A stretch of DNA of 64,000 nt from Spirosoma oryzicola (lineage in GTDB: Bacteria > Bacteroidota > Bacteroidia > Cytophagales > Spirosomataceae). The DNA is taken from NCBI RefSeq assembly GCF_021233055.1, contig NZ_CP089544.1:102541-166540 (forward strand). The letters run 5' to 3'. Numbering within the stretch: position 1 is the stretch's first letter; every line of letters starts with the position of its first letter. Below, piece by piece: positions 34,609 to 42,732 of this stretch. The notes beneath the pieces are model-generated. The model saw only the letters and a list, made by a program, of their open reading frames with translations, had not been told where the DNA came from and searched no databases. A program made the translations under genes and the position numbers.

Positions 34609-37110
34609 TTAGGCTAATTCAGGTTTGCGTCTGGCGTCGGCAAAGTCAGTGATGGCAACTTGTATATCACCTCCGTTCTGATTTGTTCGACGGATAACTT
34701 CTGCCTTCTCCGGACCTTCGGTTGTGTAGGCCGCATACTCCTCCATGCTTACCTCGGTAGCGTAGACTTTCGCTTTATCGCCGAGCGCAATAAATACCTC
34801 CTTATACTTCCGGCGCTGATCGTTATCCTTATTGACAGATAGGATTAGCTGCTTTTGCTTTTCGGATAAGCCCAGGAGTTGGCGAACCTCTTCAAAGCGG
34901 TGTTGGTATTTGCTTTGATCGAGCAGGATTTTACAATCCGAGTTATTGATAATAGCATCTTTAACGATGTTGTTGCCAATGATATCGTCAATCTCTTGGG
35001 TAACTACGAGCGCTTCACCGAAGTGCTTCCGAACGGTTTTGAAGAGATACTTGATATAGTCAGCCATCGACTCTTTGGCGATCGCTTTCCAGGCTTCCTC
35101 AATGACCATCATTTTACGGACCTCAATAGGTAGTCGGCGCATCTTGGAGACGAAAGTTTCCATGATGATCAGCGTCACTACCGGGAAGAGGATCGGATGA
35201 TCTTTGATGTTATCCAGCTCGAAGACAATAAACCGCTTGTTGAGCAAGTCCACGTTCATATTCGAGTTGAGCAGGTAGTCATACTTGCCTCCTTTGTAGA
35301 AGGGCTGCATAGTGATGATAAACTGCTCAATATCGAAGTACTTGTCGGTGTACTTCTTTTCCTTTAGGAAAGCCCGGAATCCATCGTCGGCGTTACAATA
35401 CTCGTAGAAGCCGTTAAAGCTGGCCTCCGCTTTTTCCTTTTTCACTCGCTTAATGAATTCCTCAACCGCATCCCCAAGGGCAACCTCTTCGGTTCTTGAG
35501 AAGCTTTCAGTTTCGTTCTTCCAGAGCGTTTTCAGCAGCGTATTGATGGACGTGATCTTATCAATCGAATAAAACCCATCCTCTACGTAGAAAGGGTTAA
35601 ATGTAATTGGCTTATCTTCTTCATAGGTTAAATACACCCCATCATTGCCGCGCGTCTTACGACGAACGAGCTCGCAGAGTCCCCGGTAAGAATGCCCTAC
35701 ATCGACAAGCACAATGTGTGTATCCTGTTCATAGTACTGGCGTACCAGGTGATTCATGAAAAAGGATTTTCCTGATCCGGAGGGGCCAATCACAAACTTG
35801 TTGCGATTCGTCACCCAACCCTTGTTCATCGGCTCATCCGACAGGTCAACCCAAACAGGCTTACCCTGCCGGTCGCACAACCGAATGCCAAAGGGAGAAA
35901 GTGACGACTGATAGACTGATTCCATGTTGAAGAAACAAACCGCTTGTTCGGCAAACGTATAGAAGGTCTCGTCAAAAGGAAGGTCACCCGCATTACCTGG
36001 TATACCCGCCCACAGCAGGCGGGCCGCATCCATCGTGTTTTGCTTGGGCAGGCAGTCTAGTTGAGCAATGGCCGAAGAGGTACGCGCCCGCAGGTAGTCA
36101 AGCTGTTCCGGCTTCTCAGTCCACACCATTACGTTGAAATGTGCCCGGCAAACAGTGCGTTGCTGTTGAATGGCCTCCTGAATGTAACGCGTTGTCCAGT
36201 CGCGGTTAATACCGTTTTCGGAAGAAAATTGCGACAATGAATGCAGGTTGCGGGCCGTTTGTTCGAATTCACGCAAAGCTGCTTGAGCATCGTCAATACA
36301 GATGTATTGATTGTATACATGATTACAGGGTAACATCAAACCAACCGGCAACACATTGCCAACAGCAAACTGAGTGCTATCCGAGGATAGTGGCCCGTAA
36401 CTGGCCATGACATCTACTGCCTGAGGTAGTGTTTCGGTATCCGCCAACGTAAAACAAAGTACATCCTTGGAGCCAATCCGGACCCGCCCATCAATATCCC
36501 AATCCTCAAGAATGACTTTCTTTTTGCCATCAGGTTGAAGCCGGAAGTAATTAGGCACAATACCCCTATCCCCTTTCGCACTTACCAACTCGTCATCAGT
36601 TAGTCGCTCCGCTTTAATCCCACCATCAAGCAGGATTCGCTCAAACTGACTAACTGTATCAAAAAAAGGTTGAAGTTCACGCTGAGTAAGTTGCTCCCGA
36701 GGCACGAGCCGGCGACGAGTCAGCGAGTGACGGTTGCTTTTCTGCTTCTGGCGAAACTTAGGCAGCTTGGAAATGTAGAGGTAGCAATAGTGATTCAGAT
36801 AGGGCCGTTCGACGAAGTGTCTATGAAACGCCTGCGTTAGAAAACTATCATCACCCTGTTCTAGATTTGGCTGGTACTTCTCCTCGGTAAACCAATCCTG
36901 TTTGTGAATAATGCAACCGGGAGGCAGTAGTTTAATCGCTTTCACGATAGCGCTATGCAGGGTTATATAGTCTTCCTTTGACTGGGTAAAGATCTCAGGA
37001 AGACGTAACCGGAACCCTACGGTAATATCTGCCATCTTACTGACCAGACAGTTGTTTTCAACGGCCAGTAGCGGAAGAGCGGTTTCGAGACTTCGAGCGT
37101 TTAGTTTCAC
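34609..37110 (-). CDS. traG: TraG-family conjugation ATPase (VirB4-like)
   Basis: 833 aa from GTG 37110, giving the family start NARSLETALPLLAVENNCLV followed by SKMADITVGF. Walker A is FVIGPSGSGKSFFMN near residue 440, and Walker B-like MVIEEAWKAIAKE lies near 665; QEIDDIIGN follows. It powers substrate transfer and pilus assembly at the inner membrane. The frame stays open to 37287 without a family-like sequence, and ATG 37035 is the only alternative start. The start lies inside the end of the TraF gene, overlapping it by 53 bases. Confidence 0.88.
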   Translation of the reverse strand: MKLNARSLETALPLLAVENNCLVSKMADITVGFRLRLPEIFTQSKEDYITLHSAIVKAIKLLPPGCIIHKQDWFTEEKYQPNLEQGDDSFLTQAFHRHFVERPYLNHYCYLYISKLPKFRQKQKSNRHSLTRRRLVPREQLTQRELQPFFDTVSQFERILLDGGIKAERLTDDELVSAKGDRGIVPNYFRLQPDGKKKVILEDWDIDGRVRIGSKDVLCFTLADTETLPQAVDVMASYGPLSSDSTQFAVGNVLPVGLMLPCNHVYNQYICIDDAQAALREFEQTARNLHSLSQFSSENGINRDWTTRYIQEAIQQQRTVCRAHFNVMVWTEKPEQLDYLRARTSSAIAQLDCLPKQNTMDAARLLWAGIPGNAGDLPFDETFYTFAEQAVCFFNMESVYQSSLSPFGIRLCDRQGKPVWVDLSDEPMNKGWVTNRNKFVIGPSGSGKSFFMNHLVRQYYEQDTHIVLVDVGHSYRGLCELVRRKTRGNDGVYLTYEEDKPITFNPFYVEDGFYSIDKITSINTLLKTLWKNETESFSRTEEVALGDAVEEFIKRVKKEKAEASFNGFYEYCNADDGFRAFLKEKKYTDKYFDIEQFIITMQPFYKGGKYDYLLNSNMNVDLLNKRFIVFELDNIKDHPILFPVVTLIIMETFVSKMRRLPIEVRKMMVIEEAWKAIAKESMADYIKYLFKTVRKHFGEALVVTQEIDDIIGNNIVKDAIINNSDCKILLDQSKYQHRFEEVRQLLGLSEKQKQLILSVNKDNDQRRKYKEVFIALGDKAKVYATEVSMEEYAAYTTEGPEKAEVIRRTNQNGGDIQVAITDFADARRKPELA

Positions 37111-37414
37111 GGAGCTGAGCGAATGGTTTAGCGGATGAGACGAGAATAACCTTAGGCTGATTGCGAGTTGCTTCGAGCTTGAGAAGCCCCGATATGCCGT
37201 GTTTTGCGGAGAGACGCATGCAGTACCATATCCCACCCCCACCACTGCCCACCACAATGAGCGTGGAGAGGTAGGTGTTAAGACCAAAAAGCCCGTAGAG
37301 TGCTAAGGCGAGTAATAGGCTACTGACAACAATACCGGCTGCCAGATAAAGATAAGTGCCTTTCAATCCCCGAAACTCTACGGGCCTTCCGATACCCTTA
37401 TTAATCTCCAGCAT
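37058..37414 (-). CDS. traF: TraF-like membrane protein (DUF4133)
   Basis: 118 aa. EINKGIGRPVEFRGLKGTYL is the DUF4133 signature, followed by two membrane helices at about 25-45 and 48-65. The C-terminus is basic and overlaps the TraG start. Such proteins resemble VirB3 and work with TraG. Confidence 0.88.
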   Translation of the reverse strand: MLEINKGIGRPVEFRGLKGTYLYLAAGIVVSSLLLALALYGLFGLNTYLSTLIVVGSGGGGIWYCMRLSAKHGISGLLKLEATRNQPKVILVSSAKPFAQLRETKRSKSRNRSSATGR

Positions 37415-37417
37415 TGC

Positions 37418-37759
37418 TTACGCGCCGAAGAATGCCGTTAGAATAGAGCCGACTGCGACTAGGAATAGTGCCGCACCAAACCAGCTAACCATAGCCTTCT
37501 GTGTATCCGGATCGCCGTTGTGAAATTTACTGTATACCCGGACAGCACCGATTAAGCCAATGACAACACCCAAGGCCAACACAATGGTTTGAGCCGCTAC
37601 GCCATAGCTCTTAATCGTTGTCGCTGTTGTCGTTAAGGCTGCGGCTCCGTTTCCCGTAGCCTGTGCAGTTGAGAAAGTAGGCATAAACATCAGATCCAAT
37701 CCTAAGATGATCTGAAGCGAAAAGGCGCGCACTAGAAGAGTAATCTTCCGATTTTTCAT
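37418..37759 (-). CDS. traE: TraE-like membrane protein (DUF4134)
   Basis: 113 aa. A cleavable signal near residues 10-32 (FSTAQA) is followed by two membrane helices separated by YSKFHNGDPDTQKAMVSWFG, the DUF4134 hallmark. It resembles VirB2-like pilin candidates. It is the first gene of the promoter-distal tra block, after 385 AT-rich bases. Confidence 0.88.
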   Translation of the reverse strand: MKNRKITLLVRAFSLQIILGLDLMFMPTFSTAQATGNGAAALTTTATTIKSYGVAAQTIVLALGVVIGLIGAVRVYSKFHNGDPDTQKAMVSWFGAALFLVAVGSILTAFFGA

Positions 37760-38090
37760 GATTGTAGATTGATTAATGAAAGACTTAATTTCGACCTATA
37801 TACAAATTATACATCTAAAGTAAATAGCGTTTTTATAATATGCGTATAACGAGCAAAATAAATATTCTAAAATAATGAATGTCTATTAGCTAAACGCCTG
37901 ATAGTCAGAAGTAAAAATATTTTTACCGTAAATATGTTGTAAAAACATTAGATGTATAAACAACTTGATTGCAAAGATGTGTATTGACTTAACGGTCTAT
38001 CAATAGAAGAATACTGAGTAATATGTATAATTTATATTTCATAAGGGTTTTATATATATAATATGTTCTATATGTTTGTATACAATAGAA
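37760..38090. other. AT-rich non-coding stretch before traE
   Basis: About 330 bases with long A/T runs and no ORF. It probably holds the promoter of the traE-to-traQ block, because a terminator for the preceding block stands at its right edge. Confidence 0.55.
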
Positions 38091-38114
38091 AAGGCCAGGT
38101 GTATGCCTGGCCTT
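38091..38114 (-). terminator. Terminator of the first tra block
   Basis: AAGGCCAGG pairs with CCTGGCCTT around a short loop and, on the minus strand, is followed by TTTTCTATT. It lies 31 bases after the stop of the 38145 gene. Confidence 0.8.
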
Positions 38115-38144
38115 AACAAGTTGATTAGTATCTATTTGAGTCGA

Positions 38145-38645
38145 TCAAGAAAACAGATCGTCTAAATAGTCCCATCGGCGAATCAGAGATGTTGATCGCG
38201 GATACTGTTCATTGACATCTTGGATTGACGAATTTTTAGCTCCCTGTCTGCTGTACGGATCTATCCAGCATAGCAGACAGCGGATCGCTAAATAAACTAG
38301 CAATACGAGCAACAAGGAGTTACCAACGGAGTCGACTTTGTTACCGAACTTCAGTATAGAGAGAAGGCCTGTCATTATGATAAAACCTCCCCACAACAGG
38401 GAGAACCGAAAAGGCACTTGATTCCAGAGTGTAAACCGAGACTTGGCATAGGTCCGCAGGTCATAGCCAACCAAAACGGCTAGCATAACCTTGACAACGG
38501 CTCGCATACCCAATCGGGTAAGTATACCCATGGCCGCATCTGACAATACTGCCAGAAAGCGTATTAGCCGGATGGCTAAACCGAGCCCCACCAAGCCAAG
38601 GATTGAAATTATGATAGTCCAGAAGTCAAGAGCAATTAGGTTCAT
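38145..38645 (-). CDS. Tra-region membrane protein of unknown function
   Basis: 166 aa with about four hydrophobic helices (near residues 8-30, 48-62, 78-98 and 105-125) and a polar C-terminus. I do not recognise it. It is last in the parA-like/DUF3408 block, 12 bases after its neighbour, so it is probably a transfer accessory. Confidence 0.68.
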   Translation of the reverse strand: MNLIALDFWTIIISILGLVGLGLAIRLIRFLAVLSDAAMGILTRLGMRAVVKVMLAVLVGYDLRTYAKSRFTLWNQVPFRFSLLWGGFIIMTGLLSILKFGNKVDSVGNSLLLVLLVYLAIRCLLCWIDPYSRQGAKNSSIQDVNEQYPRSTSLIRRWDYLDDLFS

Positions 38646-38657
38646 AATAGTAGACTA

Positions 38658-39218
38658 TTAACGAGTGAAAGGAATACCATCAACTAAAGTGCTACGTTGC
38701 CGATTAATGACCGCTGCTAGTTTGGCGGCTTTTTCATTGGCTTGGTCCTGAGCGCTCACTGTTCCGTCTTCTTTGGCCAGCAGCCCCTTTGCAGTCTCAA
38801 TAACTTCATCAACTGAATGCTCCTCGGGACGCTCAACGTTTACGGGTAGTTGCAGATCGAACCCTGTTGACTGATCAACAACAATTCCTTCGGCGATATC
38901 AACCTCGCTATCTGACTGAGTTTTTGTTCGGCCGTATGGCTGATCGTCACTCAACGAAGGCAATGGTTCGCTTTGTCTGGAAGTTGTATCCTGCTTGGAT
39001 GAATAATTTACAGCAGTATATAGGGAGCGATCCTCTACCTCCTCCTCTTCTTCTTCTTGAGGCTGATCCTGGGTTGATGCAGTCGGAGTTTCGCCTCGGC
39101 TCCTGAACCATTCGACGATATCCTGCCGGTAATACTTCCACAGTACGAAGGCGTAGTAAGGTACGATCAGGACTAGTGCGAACTTAACGAAGTCCCACCA
39201 AGAGTACTGGCTAAACAT
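38658..39218 (-). CDS. Tra-region protein with N-terminal anchor and acidic tail (TraD position)
   Basis: 186 aa. One membrane helix at about 8-28, a run of glutamates near 53-60, and a long polar tail ending with a helical, Lys/Ala-rich segment. No family was recognised; the place after the DUF3408 gene matches TraD of Bacteroidota elements. It overlaps that gene by 8 bases. Confidence 0.68.
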   Translation of the reverse strand: MFSQYSWWDFVKFALVLIVPYYAFVLWKYYRQDIVEWFRSRGETPTASTQDQPQEEEEEEVEDRSLYTAVNYSSKQDTTSRQSEPLPSLSDDQPYGRTKTQSDSEVDIAEGIVVDQSTGFDLQLPVNVERPEEHSVDEVIETAKGLLAKEDGTVSAQDQANEKAAKLAAVINRQRSTLVDGIPFTR

Positions 39219-39666
39219 CGAACTCCCCTCCTTTCTGTTCTTTTTGATAGAGCTGTCTGAGGTGATCTAGTAAGTTGTGCACAATGACATTCATCGGTTT
39301 GCGGTATTTAAACGCTAGCAGCCGCAGTAGTTCATGATGCTCATCAGTTACCCGAACCATCTTGTTAAACGTATCTCCTTCCTTGGCCGAGCCGCTTACA
39401 ATGTCCTCAACGGATAAAGCACTTGCTTTTCGGGCTCTCTCAGCTTTAGGAGCTACTTCAGGCGATTTCCGAGATACATTCTCTTCCGGCGCCTGAGAAG
39501 GAGTAGCAGCTACAGCAGGTGAATCCGATTCGGCTACTTCTACTTCTGGAGCAACTTGTTCTATCCTGGGCTTAGGTGTTGAGGGCAATAATGAATTGGC
39601 GAACTTATTCACTTTGCTGGTTGATGCTTCGCGAGTCACGTCGCTTAGTCGCTTCTGGTTATTCAT
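39211..39666 (-). CDS. DUF3408 conjugal transfer protein (TraB/TraC-like)
   Basis: 151 aa. The first 85 residues are a disordered Pro/Ala/Glu-rich stretch; the end (TDEHHELLRLLAFKYRKPMN, then VIVHNLLDHLRQLY) is a ribbon-helix-helix-like DUF3408 domain. It directly follows the ParA-like gene (8-base overlap), as ParB-like or RHH partners often do, and could bind the repeat field at 40.5-40.9 kb. Confidence 0.78.
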   Translation of the reverse strand: MNNQKRLSDVTREASTSKVNKFANSLLPSTPKPRIEQVAPEVEVAESDSPAVAATPSQAPEENVSRKSPEVAPKAERARKASALSVEDIVSGSAKEGDTFNKMVRVTDEHHELLRLLAFKYRKPMNVIVHNLLDHLRQLYQKEQKGGEFDV

Positions 39667-40435
39667 CGTCTGAAGTAGGGTTAGCGGTTATAGAAACCAA
39701 TGTTTCGATTTCGGGGAACAGATCTTTCAAGCCCGAGTTGCGGAGGTAATTAGTGGGCATTGGGAACAACGTTGATCGATTCGCCGAGTCTTGATAAGAG
39801 TCCCGCTGCGGAATTCGACTTTTCAGACAAAGCAGATCAATATCTTTAAAGCGCCCTTCCAACAGGTCGGCAAGCTCACCGTCACGAGACGGCTTATATT
39901 TATTCCAGACTATTCGGCACCGATCAACGGGCAGTAGGTTAATTTCTTGGATTGCATTGAGGTAACTGATCCCCGTGGTTACGGAGTATTCTGAAGTCTC
40001 CATTGGGACAATCAGAAGGTCAACGCACTTGATCGCTGTTTCATAGCCATCCACCTCAATATTACCTGGCATGTCAATAAAAACCAATTGCACATCACCA
40101 GGTAGCTCTTTAAGCAAAGCAGGCACATCGCCAGGGTAGCCTGACAGAATAGGATATGGTTCAATATCCTGCTCATTAAGGCGAGTCATCAACTCTTCAT
40201 CGGTTTCGATTTGCTGACTTTCCCGAACGCGTTGGTTGTAGACCGAAAGCTGCGAGCCATCTACATCAAGGATGGCTACTTTAATACCCCGCTTGTAGTG
40301 AAGCCAGGAGGCCACTAATACGGAAAGCGTTGTTTTTCCCATTCCACCCTTTTGGGTAGCGAACGCGATAACTTTTGGCGAGCTGGCCAAACCAGCAGCA
40401 GCCTCCGATTGGGGCTGTTGAGTTGAAGAGGTCAT
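39659..40435 (-). CDS. traA: ParA-family ATPase of the tra operon (TraA-like)
   Basis: 258 aa. Walker A TQKGGMGKTTLS (about residues 28-39), switch AILDVDGSQ and VFIDMPGN define a ParA/MinD ATPase. In Bacteroidota transfer operons such a gene is the first, as here. With the DUF3408 partner it may place the DNA or the transfer machine. The repeat-rich region lies directly upstream. Confidence 0.87.
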   Translation of the reverse strand: MTSSTQQPQSEAAAGLASSPKVIAFATQKGGMGKTTLSVLVASWLHYKRGIKVAILDVDGSQLSVYNQRVRESQQIETDEELMTRLNEQDIEPYPILSGYPGDVPALLKELPGDVQLVFIDMPGNIEVDGYETAIKCVDLLIVPMETSEYSVTTGISYLNAIQEINLLPVDRCRIVWNKYKPSRDGELADLLEGRFKDIDLLCLKSRIPQRDSYQDSANRSTLFPMPTNYLRNSGLKDLFPEIETLVSITANPTSDDE

Positions 40436-40494
40436 GTTTGTCTTTTTTTGATTTCAAGGTCAAAGCAAAATTGAAAATTCTACAATTGCAAATA

Positions 40495-40850
40495 AAAGTG
40501 ATTAAGCGCGTGATTGTGATCGTGAGTGATCACGCGATCACGTGTCTAGATGATTAATCACTCAGGTGATTGAGTGACTGAGTGAGTGACTGAGTAGGTT
40601 GGTGATCACCTAGTCGCTCAGTATTCTAATATCAAACGTGATTAGGTGACAAATCACTTAATCACTAAAGTGTGTAAGCTACTTGCCGCAGAATCGCGCA
40701 GGTTATTGAGTGATTCGTAACAGCATATCTCAAGTGATTAGTCGCTCAGTCGCTTTGTAGCCTGAATAATGGTTGTTTTACATGAGAAGTGATTAGTCAC
40801 TTGATATCTTAATCACACTGTCACGTAAGATACTGATCACGCGTGAAAAC
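40495..40850. repeat. Field of GTGATTA/GTGATCA-type repeats: candidate oriT or partition site
   Basis: Non-coding bases between the divergent traA-like and mobA-like genes carry many copies of GTGATTA, GTGATCA, TAATCAC and GAGTGACTGAGT in both directions, for example at 40499, 40552, 40580, 40659, 40735 and 40791. Such clustering of a short motif beside a ParA gene and a relaxase operon fits a centromere or a transfer origin. No copy of the nick site can be named from sequence alone. Confidence 0.6.
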
Positions 40851-40991
40851 GACGGATGTTAGCTACCCGTAAAAAATGATCGCGTTACGATAGCAAGATG
40901 TGTTTTTATCCGGATAAAAATCTCTGCTCACCTCACAGTGAGCATTCACTTTCTAGCCTCCAAAGTCGGCTAGATTAAACCACAGAACTGT

Positions 40992-41447
40992 ATGGAAACA
41001 AAATTCAATAAGGGGGGCGCGCCTAAAAAAGTGGAGAGTTCGAAAAGGAAACGTCGCGTCGAGATCCTATTCACCGAAGAAGAATTCACTCAATTATGCC
41101 AGCGAAAGTCTGGCGTCAAAGTGGCTGACCTATCCAACTTTATTCGATCTGTTTGTCTTGACAAGCCCCTGCGAATGAAGCCCCAACTGAGTACTCATCA
41201 GGAGAACGTCTTGTCTCTTGTTCGGGAAATGCGTAGCGATGTTTTGCGGATTGGTGTCAACATAAACCAATCAGCCAAGCGCATAAACAGTACAACCGAC
41301 TACTATGAATTAAGGAGTGAAGTGAACTTGATCGCTGATAATATGGCGAAAATAGAAGCTAATCTAAGGGAACTTATGAGTGTCATTCTTGATGAAAAAC
41401 CGGCAGAAAAAGGCCTAGATCAAGCAAGCGATGGTAGTCAGAATTAG
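40992..41447 (+). CDS. mobA: Plasmid mobilisation accessory protein (MobA/MobC-like)
   Basis: 151 aa. The N-terminus is basic with a ribbon-helix-helix-like part (RRVEILFTEEEFTQLCQRK), and IGVNINQSAKRINSTT is the conserved core of mobilisation auxiliary proteins. It should bind oriT and help the relaxase. Its 3' end overlaps the relaxase start by 17 bases. Confidence 0.83.
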   Translation: METKFNKGGAPKKVESSKRKRRVEILFTEEEFTQLCQRKSGVKVADLSNFIRSVCLDKPLRMKPQLSTHQENVLSLVREMRSDVLRIGVNINQSAKRINSTTDYYELRSEVNLIADNMAKIEANLRELMSVILDEKPAEKGLDQASDGSQN

Positions 41448-42732
41448 CAGCGGAGCCAACCCAACGGGTGCCGTTTATTACAACGAAAACAAGGTGGCGA
41501 AGGGAGAGGCTGATCGATTAGCTGTTCAAAACTATGAAGGAATCAACCGGCCTATACAGGACCTAACGCTCAGTGCTATTGCCGGCCAACTGGAAAATCG
41601 AGCTTCCGAGAATGAAAGGGTAAGCAAACCAACATTCCACGTTAGCCTGTCATTGGCGCAAGGAGAGAAGCCAAGTGCTGATGAATTACTCGCCATGGCC
41701 GACCGCTACATGGATGGCATGGGTTACGGTAGACAGCCCTACGTAGTTTATCAACATCACGATACGGATCATAATCACCTACACATCGTCTCGGTTCGGG
41801 TTGATGAGAATGGGAAAAAGGTACCGGATAAGTTCGAGCGCGAGCGATCTAATAAACTTCGCCAGCAGATTGAGAAGGAGTTCGGATTACAGGTTGCCGA
41901 GAAAGTTGCCTTACGGCCGGAGCGCAAACATATGGAGCCTGTCCAATATGGACAAGGTAACTTAAAGAGAGACCTATCGGCTGTGGTCAACGGTGTACTT
42001 CGCGATTTCACCTTTAGCACATTTTCTCAATTCAATCAGCTGTTGGGGCTTTACAACGTAAAAGCAGTCGAGATACCAATGGAAGGCAAAAAGCCGGGGT
42101 TAGTCTATTCTGTCGTCGATGGACAAAAAATTACGCAAGGCGCGCCTTATAAAGCCAGTAGCTTACCTCATCAACCGACAATGGAAACCGTTACCAGGCG
42201 CATGAGTGCAGGTAAGAAAATCAAAGGTGATCAGCTACCTGCTTTACGTCGATCGGCGGGACAACAACTTGAGCAAAGTAACGGATGGAGCGACTTTCAA
42301 CAGCGACTCTCCAAGATTGGTATCGAAGCAATTCCTCACCTTGGTAAGGACAACAACCTGTTTGGCATATCCTTCGTCGATACAAAACGTCAAACGATTT
42401 ATACCGGTAGCGAACTAGGAAAAGCTTTTACCGCAGGATCGCTCAAGAATGCCCTCGGCGATGCGTACATGCCCCCCATGCTTAGGGAAGTGTCCGAACC
42501 TAAGCAGTCCGTCAGCGGCCAAAATAGAGAACAACACAAAACTATTAAACCCGATAATTCGCATGAACAGAAACAGCACAAAACTGAGCCCCAAAAGGAA
42601 GAAACGCCTATGCACAATTTTGACATAGTAAGACAATTGCTGTTTGCCCTGGGCAATGACGGCGACTCTTTAGAAAATGAACAAGAATTAAAATCAATGC
42701 TCAAACGAGCCAGAAACCCGAGAAGATCATGA
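41431..42732 (+). CDS. mobB: Relaxase (MobB-like)
   Basis: 433 aa. The three-histidine metal site HHDTDHNHLH (H109-H118) lies in the N-terminal half; the catalytic tyrosine is probably in the first 20 residues (AVYYNENK). It nicks one strand at oriT and stays bound to the 5' end during transfer. It starts inside the accessory gene and its stop overlaps the coupling protein start by 4 bases. The C-terminal third is Gln/Lys-rich. Confidence 0.9.
   Translation: MVVRISSGANPTGAVYYNENKVAKGEADRLAVQNYEGINRPIQDLTLSAIAGQLENRASENERVSKPTFHVSLSLAQGEKPSADELLAMADRYMDGMGYGRQPYVVYQHHDTDHNHLHIVSVRVDENGKKVPDKFERERSNKLRQQIEKEFGLQVAEKVALRPERKHMEPVQYGQGNLKRDLSAVVNGVLRDFTFSTFSQFNQLLGLYNVKAVEIPMEGKKPGLVYSVVDGQKITQGAPYKASSLPHQPTMETVTRRMSAGKKIKGDQLPALRRSAGQQLEQSNGWSDFQQRLSKIGIEAIPHLGKDNNLFGISFVDTKRQTIYTGSELGKAFTAGSLKNALGDAYMPPMLREVSEPKQSVSGQNREQHKTIKPDNSHEQKQHKTEPQKEETPMHNFDIVRQLLFALGNDGDSLENEQELKSMLKRARNPRRS

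Noticed and set aside
37111..37287. 177-base N-terminal extension of the TraG-like ATPase
   Set aside because: It is the shadow of the TraF gene in another frame; the family-like start begins at the GTG at 37110.
40495..40850. CRISPR array
   Set aside because: The repeats are 7-10 bases, in both orientations and irregularly spaced, without uniform spacers.
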